Assembly: GCF_934371575.1 (NCBI RefSeq)
Contig: NZ_CAKRNY010000003.1
Location: forward strand, 75,505-139,504
Reading direction: 5' to 3'
Length of the DNA: 64,000 nucleotides
Origin: an uncultured Blautia sp.
Lineage (GTDB): Bacteria > Bacillota > Clostridia > Lachnospirales > Lachnospiraceae
Shown here: positions 1 to 8,655 of the stretch, one piece after another
How the letters are laid out: every line of letters starts with the position of its first letter
How positions within the stretch are numbered: position 1 is the first letter of the stretch
Position numbers and translations under genes: made by a program
The notes under the pieces: model-generated
Told to the model about the DNA's origin: nothing
The model's database searches: none
The model's input: the letters and a program-made list of their open reading frames with translations, nothing else

Positions 1-2
1 TC

Positions 3-1736
3 TTTATTGGGATTAGCATGCTGATTCTTCTCTTTATCAGCATACTCCGAACCATTCGAAATATAAAAAATATGGAAAAGACGCGCCAGCAGCTGGAGCT
101 GGAAAAGAAGCAGAAACAAACAGAAGAAATGTCCTTACAGATGATGCAGACACTTTCCACGACCATTGAGGCAAAAGATGAATACACCTGCGGACATTCC
201 TGCAGGGTAGCGGAATATGCGGCACTGATCGCAGCAGAGCTTGGATGGTCCCCTGAGCAGATTCAGCAGCTGAAGCACGCTGCCTACCTTCACGATATCG
301 GAAAGATTGGTATTCCGGAGCAGATTTTAAACAAGCCCTCCCGGCTTACAGATGAAGAATTCAATCTGATCAAACAGCATACCATTATCGGCGCGGAAAT
401 TTTAAAGGACATCACCTTTATCCCATACATTATTGAAGTTTCCCGCAGCCATCACGAACGTTATGACGGATGCGGCTATCCGGACGGACTAAAAGGAACT
501 GACATTCCAGTCCATGCCCGTATTATCACTGTTGCAGACAGCTATGATGCCATGAATTCCCGCCGCATCTATCGAAGTGCTCTGCCGCCTGAAATAATCA
601 GAGAAGAACTTGAGAAAAACCGCGGCAAACAGTTTGACCCTCAGATTACAGATATATTCCTGAAACTATTAGATGAAAAACGTGTTGTTCTCCACAATAT
701 CCGCACACAGGAAATACCAGCCTCACCAGGGGCTGACCATACCATTAACAAATTCATTTCAGAAGTAGTCAGCACCATAAAGAGCCAGGAGGATTCCAAG
801 AATTACGATTTCCTGACTGGTCTTCCCATGAGAAGCCTTGGAGAACGGCTTATTGCAGAATTCATGCAGGAACATGACGGCTGTCTTATTTTCCTTGATA
901 TGGATAATCTGAAAAAAATCAATGACGTTCATGGACACAAGGCCGGTGACCGCGCCTTAAAGAATCTGGGAACCCTGCTTTCCCGCTATACAGCTAACGG
1001 TATCGCCTGCCGTCTTGGTGGAGATGAATTTCTTCTGTTTCTGCCAGACGTAAGTGCCGAAACTGTGTCGAAACTAATGGCACGGCTTTTCCACCACTTC
1101 CATTCTATTGCAGAAGCCGATCCTGAGATCAAAGATGCTGCACTGTCTGCCGGTTTGTATATGTGCACTACCAGCGATACCTTTGCAAACTGTTATTCCA
1201 AAGCAGATAAGGCATTATACAATGTGAAGCAAAATGGTAAAAATCACTTTTCCTTTTATCAGCAAATCAGCCACCCCTCTTCCGATTCGCCTGGTACTGC
1301 CAGGGATCTTCAGCAGGTGGCAAACGCGCTCCGCAAAAGCGGCAGCTATGCAGGTGCTCTTGATCTGAATTACCGGGATTTTTCCAGACAGTATGAATAT
1401 ATGCAGCAGCTCATTATCCGAAGCGGAAACAACTGCTATCTGGTAATGGTCACACTGGAAGCTACTTCGGACACTCCCGCTCATATTGAGGAAATTGAAC
1501 AGACTCTTTCTCATATGGAACAAGCTATCCAAAACACCATCCGGCGTGTGGATATCTGTACCAGATACAGTTCCATGCAGTATCTGATCATCCTGTTTCA
1601 GCCGGTTGAATCTCAGATTCCCAATATTATGGAACGTATTTTTATGCAATACTATAAACAGGCAAAAAGCACTAACTTTCTGCCAACATACAAATATCTG
1701 TCTATGACGGAAAATAATATGGATACCAATCAATAA
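3..1736 (+). CDS. HD-GYP / GGDEF two-domain signalling protein, 5' end outside window
   Basis: The reading frame is open to the window edge, so the N-terminus is missing. The first visible residues are a hydrophobic stretch, probably the last membrane helix of a sensor. Counting from the ATG at 18, a charged coiled-coil linker runs to about residue 45. The HD-GYP domain follows (HDIGKIG 92-98, HH 145-146, GYPDGLKG 153-160). A GGDEF domain has an intact GGDEF signature at 334-338. About 160 further residues resemble a degenerate GGDEF-like fold without the signature. HD-GYP domains degrade cyclic di-GMP and GGDEF domains make it, so the protein could do either. Which activity dominates cannot be read from sequence. 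It ends at a strong hairpin shared with the convergent gene. Confidence 0.9.
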   Translation, partial: FIGISMLILLFISILRTIRNIKNMEKTRQQLELEKKQKQTEEMSLQMMQTLSTTIEAKDEYTCGHSCRVAEYAALIAAELGWSPEQIQQLKHAAYLHDIGKIGIPEQILNKPSRLTDEEFNLIKQHTIIGAEILKDITFIPYIIEVSRSHHERYDGCGYPDGLKGTDIPVHARIITVADSYDAMNSRRIYRSALPPEIIREELEKNRGKQFDPQITDIFLKLLDEKRVVLHNIRTQEIPASPGADHTINKFISEVVSTIKSQEDSKNYDFLTGLPMRSLGERLIAEFMQEHDGCLIFLDMDNLKKINDVHGHKAGDRALKNLGTLLSRYTANGIACRLGGDEFLLFLPDVSAETVSKLMARLFHHFHSIAEADPEIKDAALSAGLYMCTTSDTFANCYSKADKALYNVKQNGKNHFSFYQQISHPSSDSPGTARDLQQVANALRKSGSYAGALDLNYRDFSRQYEYMQQLIIRSGNNCYLVMVTLEATSDTPAHIEEIEQTLSHMEQAIQNTIRRVDICTRYSSMQYLIILFQPVESQIPNIMERIFMQYYKQAKSTNFLPTYKYLSMTENNMDTNQ

Positions 1737-1796
1737 TAAAAGCTTCTGACAGATACAGGATTTTTCAGTCCTGTATCTGGTTCAGAAGCTTTTGTT
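1737..1796. terminator. Bidirectional rho-independent terminator
   Basis: A long inverted repeat in two parts, AAAAGCTTCTGA...TCAGAAGCTTTT flanking GATACAGGA...TCCTGTATC, lies between two convergent genes and is bordered by A and T runs on both sides. Confidence 0.85.
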
Positions 1797-1807
1797 TGAG
1801 GGTCATA

Positions 1808-3439
1808 TCACTTTGAATATTTCTCTACTTTTTCCTCATACTCTTCCTGACTTGTTATCTCATGCTTTACAATATGTCCATGATTCTTTTTCTTTGCAGT
1901 CAGATTCCTGCCAGGTCTTGGTGCATACTGATCCTCCGGAATCTCCAACGCATTTGCAACTGCATGAATAACCCCATTACTACTGTAGGTTGCTCCACTT
2001 ACCGCATCTACATTCAGACTCTGCTCAACCTTCATCTGTTCGATCACAGCTGGTGCTGCCCTGAAAAAGTATTCCTCATTATCACAGTAAGAAAGAATGG
2101 AAATATCCGTTACCTTCTGTTTTTCAACTGTAACCTGAACCTCCACATCCCCTCGAAATGCATCTGCCGAGCCTGTATAAATGCCATCTGTCAGATTCTG
2201 AAAACGTCCTGCTTCTATAAAGGATTGCCTATCTTCAGATTCTTCCTGTTCGGGTTTCTTCCCTTCACCTTCCTCATTTCCCAGTGCTTTATTCACAGCT
2301 TCAATCAAACCATTACTGCTGTAAGTCGCACCGGAAACTGCATCTACATCTGTATTCTGCCTGCTGATCATCTCCTGGAAAATCCTGTTTTTCGCTCTCT
2401 CCATATAAGACTTATCATCTGCATAATCATCCAGTATAAGCTCTGTTAGCTTCCCGTCGGCAACCTTTACCGTAACCGTCACCTTGCCTCTGTAGCCCTC
2501 ACCGGTTCCAGTATAAATACCATTCTGAAAGTCACCTCCGGCATCATTTTCTGCCGTTTTTTTCACTGAATCTGCCGTTTTCTCTCTAGCCAGATTTCCT
2601 TCTATAAGAAGCTGTGACACCATGATGGTAACACAGGTAACACCCACTCCAATCAGCACTCCATATCTGCTTCTAAAGTGCGCATTCCCTTTCGGACACC
2701 AGCTTACACACTTCTGACAGCTGATACATTCTCCTCCGGCAATCCTGTCTTTCTTCGTAAGATCCATCCCCATGATGCATTTTGAGGTACATAAATGACA
2801 CTTTCCGCACCTTTCCCGCAGCTTTTCAATTTTCAGAAATGACACTCTGGAAATCAGCGAATAAATTGCTCCCATAGGGCAAAAATATCTGCAAAAAAAT
2901 CTCTGTACAAACAGTGAGCCGATAAAGATTAAAAGAAGCAGAACCCCTCCAACAGAAAGCAAAGGCTTCAGTCCCGGCCAGTGTCCAAATGAAACATACT
3001 GCCCAAATACCTGCCATGGGCCGGCTGTTTTCACAGCTGTTACGCCACTCCATATAAATATTATAAAGTACAAAAGTACTGCATATTTGGCAAATTTCAA
3101 TATCTGGTCAGCCTTTTTCAGATTTCTTTTTCCCGGAAATAATGCCCGCAATCTGTGTGATCCAAGCCATAGTAAATCCTGCACTGCCCCAAAACTGCAG
3201 AAAAATCCGCAGAAAAACCTTCCCACAAGTACTGTTGCCGGCACAGTTGCCACCAGTATCCATACCGAATACTTCACACTTTCCCATGAAATATTTCCCT
3301 TGTAAATGCAGGAAACAATATTTCCCACAGCTGCGAATTCCTCTTCAAATAAGCCCGGAATTAAAGCAAAGGACAATATCTGGATAACCACTTTGACCCA
3401 ATTGATTTTCTTATTTTTCAGAAAGTTTTTTCTGTTCAT
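1808..3439 (-). CDS. NapH/NosR-like membrane Fe-S protein with two FMN-binding domains
   Basis: This 543-residue protein has an N-terminal membrane part with several helices, including the CGFFC and RYFCP motifs typical of the NapH/NosR/RdxA group. Two [4Fe-4S] motifs follow: a C-x2-C-x2-C-x3-C set starting CGKCHLC, and CISCQKCVSWCP. After another membrane helix come two FMN_bind domains, each ending in DAVSGATYSSNG, whose Thr is the residue that covalently carries FMN in RnfG/NqrC relatives. The layout suggests membrane electron transfer from a cytoplasmic donor through Fe-S and flavin centres to an exported acceptor. The partner is unknown. The start is supported by AAGGAG 7 nt upstream. 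It appears monocistronic. Confidence 0.85.
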   Translation of the reverse strand: MNRKNFLKNKKINWVKVVIQILSFALIPGLFEEEFAAVGNIVSCIYKGNISWESVKYSVWILVATVPATVLVGRFFCGFFCSFGAVQDLLWLGSHRLRALFPGKRNLKKADQILKFAKYAVLLYFIIFIWSGVTAVKTAGPWQVFGQYVSFGHWPGLKPLLSVGGVLLLLIFIGSLFVQRFFCRYFCPMGAIYSLISRVSFLKIEKLRERCGKCHLCTSKCIMGMDLTKKDRIAGGECISCQKCVSWCPKGNAHFRSRYGVLIGVGVTCVTIMVSQLLIEGNLAREKTADSVKKTAENDAGGDFQNGIYTGTGEGYRGKVTVTVKVADGKLTELILDDYADDKSYMERAKNRIFQEMISRQNTDVDAVSGATYSSNGLIEAVNKALGNEEGEGKKPEQEESEDRQSFIEAGRFQNLTDGIYTGSADAFRGDVEVQVTVEKQKVTDISILSYCDNEEYFFRAAPAVIEQMKVEQSLNVDAVSGATYSSNGVIHAVANALEIPEDQYAPRPGRNLTAKKKNHGHIVKHEITSQEEYEEKVEKYSK

Positions 3440-3454
3440 TCTTATTCTCCTTAA

Positions 3455-3497
3455 AGCGTGTCTGAAAAAGACTCCGAAGCGTGTTTGAAAAAGGCTC
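3455..3497. repeat. Imperfect 20-bp tandem repeat, period 23 bp
   Basis: AGCGTGTCTGAAAAAGACTC (3455-3474) recurs as AGCGTGTTTGAAAAAGGCTC (3478-3497), with 18 of 20 bases matching. It lies between the Fe-S/FMN gene and the decayed ATPase and abuts the latter's stop codon. Its function is unknown; it may be the footprint of a lost repetitive element. Confidence 0.6.
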
Positions 3498-3900
3498 TAG
3501 TACAAATCTTCGATTGTAAGTAGCACTGCGTTTTCTCGCGCTGCCCTTTCCTTTACCGGTTCTGTGAAGCCAGATTTGCTGAAAAACATAAGATACGTTT
3601 CCTCTGCATTTTTAAACATTTCCGCAGCCATAACCAGGTCATCATACTCTTCCATAGACATTGGTTTATTTCGAAACTTACATTCACAGAACAACACTTT
3701 CTTTCCTGTTTTATCAAACGCAAGTATATCAACATCATCCTGCGCTTTTATCAATGGATTATTCCCCCACCATTTCCCCGAATTTCTTCACAGGAAAGTT
3801 CCAAACCTAACATGGAATAATAATTCTGATTTGTAAAAAGAAATCGATACCAGAACTTATAATAATTATTTGTTATTTCAATCCATTTTTCATATTATTT
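3497..3900 (-). pseudogene. Remnant of a DUF234-type P-loop ATPase (C-terminal pieces)
   Basis: The last 85 codons (3754-3497) encode the C-terminal nuclease-like module of DUF234 archaeal-type ATPases, with WWGNNP just upstream, then DVDILAFD and FCECKFRN. Upstream, in a different frame, sits a piece reading KWIEITNNYYKFWYRFLF, which matches an earlier part of the same family. The P-loop ATPase domain, most of the linker and one base of frame are gone. This is a deleted and frameshifted relic that is not expected to be functional. Confidence 0.7.
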
Positions 3901-4806
3901 TCAGAAAATACGTTTCCCAGTTTCCATGTCTTCTACATCCAGGTAAATTGCCCTGCACTTTTGGGGCAATTCTTCTAAATGCATAAGCTCAAGCCAGTTT
4001 TTGTTCCAGTCGGTGTGCCAGTGGCCGAAATACCAGCGTTTGAACCTGCCCTTTTTCTCGTCACTGCCATCTGCAGACATCTCATTGGTCTCATTCAGCT
4101 TGTCGCAGACCCATTGGAAATAGTTCTGAAGAGGTCCTTCTTCCCTGGCTGCGTGGTAGCAGCCAAGGGTTCTCACCCGATAGAGAGGGCAAGTGTGCGT
4201 GATTGCATAATCAATCTGATAACCTTCCGCTTCCAAATTCTTATTGGAATTGGCGTAATCCGCATCTGTAGGAAGTTCTTCCTCCCAATAGCTTTCGTTT
4301 AGTTTGCGGTATTGACGGTCTATACTAAATGCACCACCAAAGCACCAGATCTTAATCGGTTCGGACTGTTCTTCACTTCTGAATATTTTTAAAATTTCTC
4401 CTCGACACACATGAATGATGTGGGAACAGATCTTATGACATCTTGCGCCGTTCCAGCTTGTGACCGGGTAGGCATTTAGTGCTGGATGGTTCTCATGGTT
4501 ACCATCCACAAAAACCAAATAACAGTTCAATTTAGCCAGGAAACGGTTCACATCTCTTAAATACGATTTCTCACTGGTATCATTTAAGAAAATGTATCCA
4601 AAGTCCCCGGCAACAAAGAGGCAGTCGCATTCTCGGAGTTGTCTGGCAAGGTAAGTCATTGCGCCCTGGTCTCCATGGGTGTCTCCTGTGATAAGGATGC
4701 GGCCTGTTATAAGGGGATTTTCACTGGTTTTATCCATCTTGATTTCTACGCAGTTCTCACTTTCAGAAGAGCTTCCGTTTTCCTGTTTTTCAGTATTCTT
4801 CTCCAT
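3901..4806 (-). CDS. Calcineurin-like metallophosphoesterase
   Basis: This protein of about 301 residues carries the metal-binding signature of calcineurin-like phosphoesterases in order: GDTHGD, GDFG, GNHE and the C-terminal GHWH. No signal peptide or membrane segment is seen, so it is probably cytoplasmic. The substrate is unknown. The first possible ATG (4824) overlaps the sequence GGAGGGG, which looks like the ribosome-binding site for the next in-frame ATG at 4806 (9-nt spacing), so I use 4806. It sits in an accessory patch beside a NADAR protein and gene relics, which would fit a defence or stress role, but that is only context. Confidence 0.8.
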   Translation of the reverse strand: MEKNTEKQENGSSSESENCVEIKMDKTSENPLITGRILITGDTHGDQGAMTYLARQLRECDCLFVAGDFGYIFLNDTSEKSYLRDVNRFLAKLNCYLVFVDGNHENHPALNAYPVTSWNGARCHKICSHIIHVCRGEILKIFRSEEQSEPIKIWCFGGAFSIDRQYRKLNESYWEEELPTDADYANSNKNLEAEGYQIDYAITHTCPLYRVRTLGCYHAAREEGPLQNYFQWVCDKLNETNEMSADGSDEKKGRFKRWYFGHWHTDWNKNWLELMHLEELPQKCRAIYLDVEDMETGKRIF

Positions 4807-4869
4807 ACTTTTAATCCCCTCCATGTAAACTTGAACAATTCAATATAATACTTTTACTCATCTGATGAT

Positions 4870-5040
4870 CTAAGCCATTCTAAGCCCCATGTCAATAAAA
4901 TCATCAATTGTCATAAAAGAGTATCTGGCATTATGATCATAACGAATCGCATCCGTGATCAGAATATCTGGTCCCATAGGACACATAGGGCATTCTCCAT
5001 TTAAAAGAATAAACAGTCTCAATTTGAGCAGACTGTTAAT
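4870..5040 (-). pseudogene. Orphan C-terminal gene tail, family not recognised
   Basis: Directly downstream of the NADAR gene is an open frame of about 56 codons with no good start or RBS. It includes LRLFILLNGECPMCPMG and later AIRYDHNARYSF, and ends in TAG at 4870. It overlaps the likely terminator of the NADAR gene. An internal ATG at 4986 could give a 39-residue peptide. It reads like the conserved tail of a larger protein whose front was deleted, but I do not recognise the family. Confidence 0.35.
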
Positions 5041-5042
5041 TC
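5015..5042 (-). terminator. Putative terminator after the NADAR gene
   Basis: On the minus strand AACAGTCT and AGACTGTT form an 8-bp stem with a 10-nt loop, followed by a T-rich stretch just after the NADAR stop codon. Confidence 0.5.
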
Positions 5043-5047
5043 AGCAT

Positions 5048-5521
5048 CTATAAGCATTCTCGCGCCATCATTAATGTATATCCCAGTAAATTTTGTCCAT
5101 TCCAGTTCTCAGGTTCAAATCGATCAGGATTTTTCATGGATAATCCAATTCCCCATATCTGATCTCTTACCGCACATTCTGCCAGTACACTATTCCCCGT
5201 CCCCAGCAGCTTTCTTTTTAAATCCTCATTCTGCTTAAATTTTGCCAATAATCCTTCATAAACAACGATCTGTCTTATTCCGCTCCAATAACTATCATTA
5301 TAATTTCTAACTAACCGTCCAAGTGCCTTTATCCTTGCCACATCTGTGGAACCTAATATTTTTTTCGCAATATCATCATCTTTAAAGCAAACTGCCTTTT
5401 TATACATCATATATTGTTCCATAGAAGAAAATTGAATTCCATTTATACTAAATTGAGATGGATACCAATTACTTAAATAACCATTTTCCTCATCTGGATT
5501 ATGAAAACATATAATATTCAT
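5048..5521 (-). CDS. NADAR-family protein (YbiA-like N-glycosidase fold)
   Basis: This 157-residue protein is close to full length for the NADAR/DUF1768 family. Typical signatures are GYLSNWYPS near the N-terminus, FSSMEQYMMYKKA, and the C-terminal DQIWGIGLS...WNGQNLLGYTLMMAR. Family members hydrolyse N-glycosidic bonds in riboflavin-pathway intermediates. Some reverse guanine ADP-ribosylation and act as antitoxins to DarT-like toxins. No DarT-like gene is visible nearby, so the role here is open: housekeeping repair, or the leftover half of a toxin-antitoxin pair. The neighbourhood is rich in relics. Confidence 0.85.
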   Translation of the reverse strand: MNIICFHNPDEENGYLSNWYPSQFSINGIQFSSMEQYMMYKKAVCFKDDDIAKKILGSTDVARIKALGRLVRNYNDSYWSGIRQIVVYEGLLAKFKQNEDLKRKLLGTGNSVLAECAVRDQIWGIGLSMKNPDRFEPENWNGQNLLGYTLMMARECL

Positions 5522-5794
5522 TTGATCAGCTCCATTCCTTCTTGTATTAACATCAACTTTATATACAATAAGTATACAATAATATTTTCATATATGCTAT
5601 ATATAAAATGCAATTTCTGCCATTACTCTTTGCTCTAAAGCAAAAAACAGCTTCCATCACAATCATATTTCTGTACCTTTCGATATTGATGATAGCTCTG
5701 ATATTTACAAAGATAAAAAGCCTCATATTGGAATAAATAACATTCGCTTAAATCACCCGTACCATCATCAGCGTATTACTCAGTAGATTTTAAG
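5522..5794. other. AT-rich gap with an unassigned open fragment
   Basis: The stretch before the HTH promoter is AT-rich. It contains the NADAR 5' region and, on the plus strand at 5607-5786, an open frame of about 59 codons with no start codon or RBS that includes HHNHISVPFDIDD and ends in TAG. This may be the tail of a lost gene, possibly the missing partner of the HTH gene, but I cannot assign it. Confidence 0.3.
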
Positions 5795-5823
5795 TTGACA
5801 CCCTATAAAATAGGGCATAATAT
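5795..5823 (+). promoter_or_regulatory. Promoter with operator-like palindrome for the HTH gene
   Basis: TTGACA (5795-5800) and TAATAT (5818-5823) are separated by exactly 17 bp. The spacer holds a perfect palindrome, CCCTAT-AAA-ATAGGG (5801-5815). An inverted repeat between -35 and -10 is a classic self-repression operator for small HTH antitoxins. Confidence 0.7.
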
Positions 5824-5848
5824 AATAATAGAATTGGAGTTGATTTTT

Positions 5849-6160
5849 ATGAGTACAATATTTGATGATTTAAAGCAAGGCTTACAAGAAGCAATTGCAT
5901 ATGAAAAAGGTCAGGGCACTGCACGTATTAAGACTTATACGATTGCACCTGTAAAGGAATATTCCAGTGCAGAAATCCGGGACATCAGAATGAAAGCAGG
6001 AATGACGCAAAATGTTTTTGCTGCATATATGGGCGTATCCAAGAAAACAGTCGAGGCCTGGGAAGGAGGACGGACTCATCCTTCTGGTCCGGCATTCCGC
6101 TTATTGGAAATATTAGCCTCTGATAATCCGGAGAGAACCAATTATGTAGTGGTAAAATAA
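5849..6160 (+). CDS. XRE-family helix-turn-helix protein, HigA/NadS antitoxin-like
   Basis: This is a 103-residue protein. The start at 5849 is set by GGAG at 5836-5839; an upstream in-frame ATG at 5795 lies inside the promoter. The N-terminal half has the FDDLKQGLQEAIAYEKG segment typical of NadS/HigA-type antitoxins. The C-terminal half is a HTH domain, with MTQNVFAAYMGVSKKTVEAWEGG as recognition region. In most systems such genes follow a RelE/HigB-like toxin gene, and none is present here. It is therefore an orphan regulator or a solitary antitoxin, probably repressing its own promoter through the spacer palindrome. A hairpin follows the stop codon. Confidence 0.8.
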   Translation: MSTIFDDLKQGLQEAIAYEKGQGTARIKTYTIAPVKEYSSAEIRDIRMKAGMTQNVFAAYMGVSKKTVEAWEGGRTHPSGPAFRLLEILASDNPERTNYVVVK

Positions 6161-6191
6161 TTTTTAGTCGCCCTACGAGCCCTTAAATGCT

Positions 6192-6218
6192 AAGCCAGTG
6201 CCTTAAGGCGCTGGCTTT
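6192..6218. terminator. Terminator hairpin after the HTH gene
   Basis: AAGCCAGTGCC and GGCGCTGGCTTT form an 11-bp stem with a 4-nt TTAA loop, 32 nt after the HTH stop codon. Confidence 0.65.
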
Positions 6219-6224
6219 AGACTG

Positions 6225-6300
6225 TAGATAATAATATACACCCTTTCAGCAACTGCACTGCCCCCTCCACAGGTCTTTTCGTGCACATATGCACCTCTGA
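6225..6300 (-). pseudogene. Duplicated 3' tail of a sugar-kinase gene
   Basis: The plus-strand stretch near 6241-6297 repeats, with only a few mismatches, the last 55 or so bases of the kinase gene that ends at 7709. On the minus strand it reads EVHMCTKRPVEGAVQLLKG, as in the kinase, then runs on a few codons to a stop. The rest of the gene is absent. It marks an earlier paralogue or a rearrangement downstream of the GH172 gene. Confidence 0.7.
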
Positions 6301-6369
6301 ATTTAAAACTTATACTCTTTAATTTCTGATCTTTTGAGGGCTCTGTCAAGAGCCTGCTCCATAATTATT

Positions 6370-7473
6370 CTACCTCGGCCATCTTTCTTCCTTCGGCGGC
6401 AATGGACAATATTTCGACATCTCCCTGTCTTCCTGGTACCAGTAGGCTACGCTTGAAACATCATCCTGACGTTCAAATAACCCATTATGAGACATTCCAA
6501 TCTGCTGAACCGTCACTTTAATATTCTGCTGGAAATAAATCGGATCCGGAATATGAAATCTATACATTCCACGCATTGGTGGACAATCATCATTATGATA
6601 CGGATGAACTGTTAAATCATCATGATTAGAATAATAAGGATATCCCAGAAACGGAGTCGAATACGTCTGCTCTGTCATTTTTTCCTGGTTCTCTTTTGCA
6701 AAGCTCCAGGATCCTCCTACGTAATCTTCCATTCCAGTTCCACAGATGGTAGGATATTCCTCATCTCCATCCAAATAGAATTTTACTTCTCCTTCTCCCC
6801 ACCAATATCTTTCCAAGGTCTGTAATGCCAGATAGGTTCCTACATAAATTCCCTTTCCATATACATTATCCAAAATCGTATAATCTTTCTTTTTAACAGT
6901 TACAGATTCTCTGTTCCATTTTGCGAAAAAATATAACATAGTATCTGGCAATGTATCATAAAGACAGTAATCAATCTGATAGAAAAACGCAGGGATTACA
7001 TTTTTATGTTGGCTAACCAGCTCAATTCTGGCTTTTTTCCTAAATGGCATTGAAAAATAAGAATTTAATCCTCTTGATGGTGCAACTACTATTGGGTAGG
7101 AATTAATATAACATTCTTTTCCGAATCCACAGCAAAAAAAATCACCCAGTGGTACTTCTACTGCCGGACTTTTGGCATCGTCCCAAAACATGCGCAAAAT
7201 AAGATCCCTCAGTACAAAGCAGTCTCCATCAGTTGTTTTATTATCCACAGTAATCCAAATGTGATTAATTACTCCACATCCTGAAATATCCGCAAGTACA
7301 GTAGTACTTCCAGGTTCTATGTTTTTAAGACATGGACTTCCCTTTCTTCCCTTTCCAAGATTACTGGAAGCCATTCCTCCTTTTCCTTTCTCTCCTGTTG
7401 GATTTTCTGCATTAATTGCTCTCGATTTTCCAAATACGCCATATGGTAAAATATCTTGAAATATATTCATCAT
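6370..7473 (-). CDS. DUF2961 / GH172-family glycoside hydrolase
   Basis: The 367-residue protein matches the DUF2961 family, now GH172. Visible family features are the Asn/Gly-rich N-terminal part with GKGRKGSPCLKN, then GVINHIWIT, the VPLGDFFCCGFG segment and the GTGMEDYVGGSW motif with acidic residues. Known GH172 enzymes act on difructose anhydrides or alpha-D-arabinofuranosides. There is no signal peptide, so it would act on an imported saccharide. It is the last gene of a long minus-strand sugar operon, about 235 bp after the kinase gene with hairpins between. The exact sugar cannot be read from sequence. Confidence 0.85.
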   Translation of the reverse strand: MMNIFQDILPYGVFGKSRAINAENPTGEKGKGGMASSNLGKGRKGSPCLKNIEPGSTTVLADISGCGVINHIWITVDNKTTDGDCFVLRDLILRMFWDDAKSPAVEVPLGDFFCCGFGKECYINSYPIVVAPSRGLNSYFSMPFRKKARIELVSQHKNVIPAFFYQIDYCLYDTLPDTMLYFFAKWNRESVTVKKKDYTILDNVYGKGIYVGTYLALQTLERYWWGEGEVKFYLDGDEEYPTICGTGMEDYVGGSWSFAKENQEKMTEQTYSTPFLGYPYYSNHDDLTVHPYHNDDCPPMRGMYRFHIPDPIYFQQNIKVTVQQIGMSHNGLFERQDDVSSVAYWYQEDREMSKYCPLPPKEERWPR

Positions 7474-7708
7474 TTGCTCCTGTCTGCAACATTCTCACTC
7501 TGCGCTATTTTTTACTATCCTATTTTGTTTTTTTGCCTCAAAGACGTAAAGCGGACATTCACAATCCGCTTTGCTAGTTGCTCATGAACGCAGTCGCTTC
7601 GCGACCTGCGTTCAAATTCATCAATCTGAACTTCTTTTCTTTCTCCCAATATTATCATCTTTTTGGGAGATAATCAAATGTGTTGGGAATATTATTGTCC
7701 TTTTTTTC
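7474..7708 (-). terminator. Gap with two hairpins between kinase and GH172 genes
   Basis: Two inverted repeats lie here: AAAGCGGA...TCCGCTTT (7549-7573) and GAACGCAG...CTGCGTTC (7585-7613). They follow the kinase gene in its direction of transcription and may partly terminate transcription or protect RNA ends before the GH172 gene. No coding sequence is seen. Confidence 0.5.
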
Positions 7709-8641
7709 TTACCCCTTCAGCAGCTGCACTGCCCCCTCCACAGGCCTTTTCGTGCACATATGCACCTCCAGTTTCCCCTGGCAGATGCAGGAAAGAGCTT
7801 CCTTCAGCATCGACAGATACCCCGAGGAAGCAGCCTTTGTCAAAATAGAGCCGGAAAGATATACCGGAATTTTCTCACCGGAAAAATGAAGTTCCCGAAC
7901 TGCGGCATCGATGGAGTATGCCGCGCACTTTATCATCTGATCTGCAAGCGCCTGCGCCTCTGGATTAGAACGCTCGAGAAGTTCAAAAAAAAGCCGGATG
8001 ATCTTACGATGCAGAGCCTTACATTCTGCATTCTCCCCGTCTTTCAAAGCTGACCACAAATTTATAAAATCGACCTTACCGCCAAGCTTCATCACTTTCA
8101 TATATTCCATTACCAACGGCGTACTAACATCCTTTAAAATCAGGTTTTCGTAAATCTTGCGATACATCTGCATCACAATCCAGTTTCCGCCTCCTGCGTC
8201 CCCTGACCATTCATCCATTCCGGCAAGTTTGATCCGGTTACCCGAAGGATCAATTGCTGCACAGCACATTCCGGTTCCGCAATTAAGAGAAACTCCCCAC
8301 GCAGCCGGGTTCTCGGCTGCAATGGGGAGATATCCATCGTTAATTGCAAGAAAACGGGAAATGCCAGCTGAAGAGAAACACGCATCAGCCTGCTGCTGAT
8401 CCCCGGCAGTATCCAGCCCGGAAATACCAGCCGCAGCTGCCTCAATATCCGAAATAGTCAGACCATTACGTTCCAGCAAAACATCTATGGAAGCTTTTAA
8501 AGCCAACGAAACATCTGCCCATCCATTTCTCAGAAAATCATGGTTCAGGCAACCTCCCAGATAGTGATCCACCACCTGGAAATGCTTATCCAGAAGCAGA
8601 TATTCGGTCTTCGTTCCACCTCCGTCAATTGCAATATACAT
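7709..8641 (-). CDS. BadF/BadG-type sugar kinase (N-acetylglucosamine-kinase-like)
   Basis: This 310-residue protein of the ASKHA fold has the phosphate-1 motif IDGGGTKTEYLL at the N-terminus, then AAGISGLDTAGD, the LNCGTGMCCAA phosphate-2 region and GDAGGGNWIV, as in the BadF/BadG/BcrA/BcrD family that includes N-acetylglucosamine kinases. It probably phosphorylates the monosaccharide released inside the cell by the operon's hydrolases. It begins 15 nt after the ADP-ribosylglycohydrolase-fold gene and has a good AAGGAG site. A copy of its last 55 bases lies near 6241-6297. Confidence 0.85.
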   Translation of the reverse strand: MYIAIDGGGTKTEYLLLDKHFQVVDHYLGGCLNHDFLRNGWADVSLALKASIDVLLERNGLTISDIEAAAAGISGLDTAGDQQQADACFSSAGISRFLAINDGYLPIAAENPAAWGVSLNCGTGMCCAAIDPSGNRIKLAGMDEWSGDAGGGNWIVMQMYRKIYENLILKDVSTPLVMEYMKVMKLGGKVDFINLWSALKDGENAECKALHRKIIRLFFELLERSNPEAQALADQMIKCAAYSIDAAVRELHFSGEKIPVYLSGSILTKAASSGYLSMLKEALSCICQGKLEVHMCTKRPVEGAVQLLKG

Positions 8642-8655
8642 ACTCTATATTCTCC

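Noticed and set aside
3497..6300. Active prophage or genomic island
   Set aside because: No integrase, phage genes, tRNA or attachment repeats were seen; only relics and small accessory genes.
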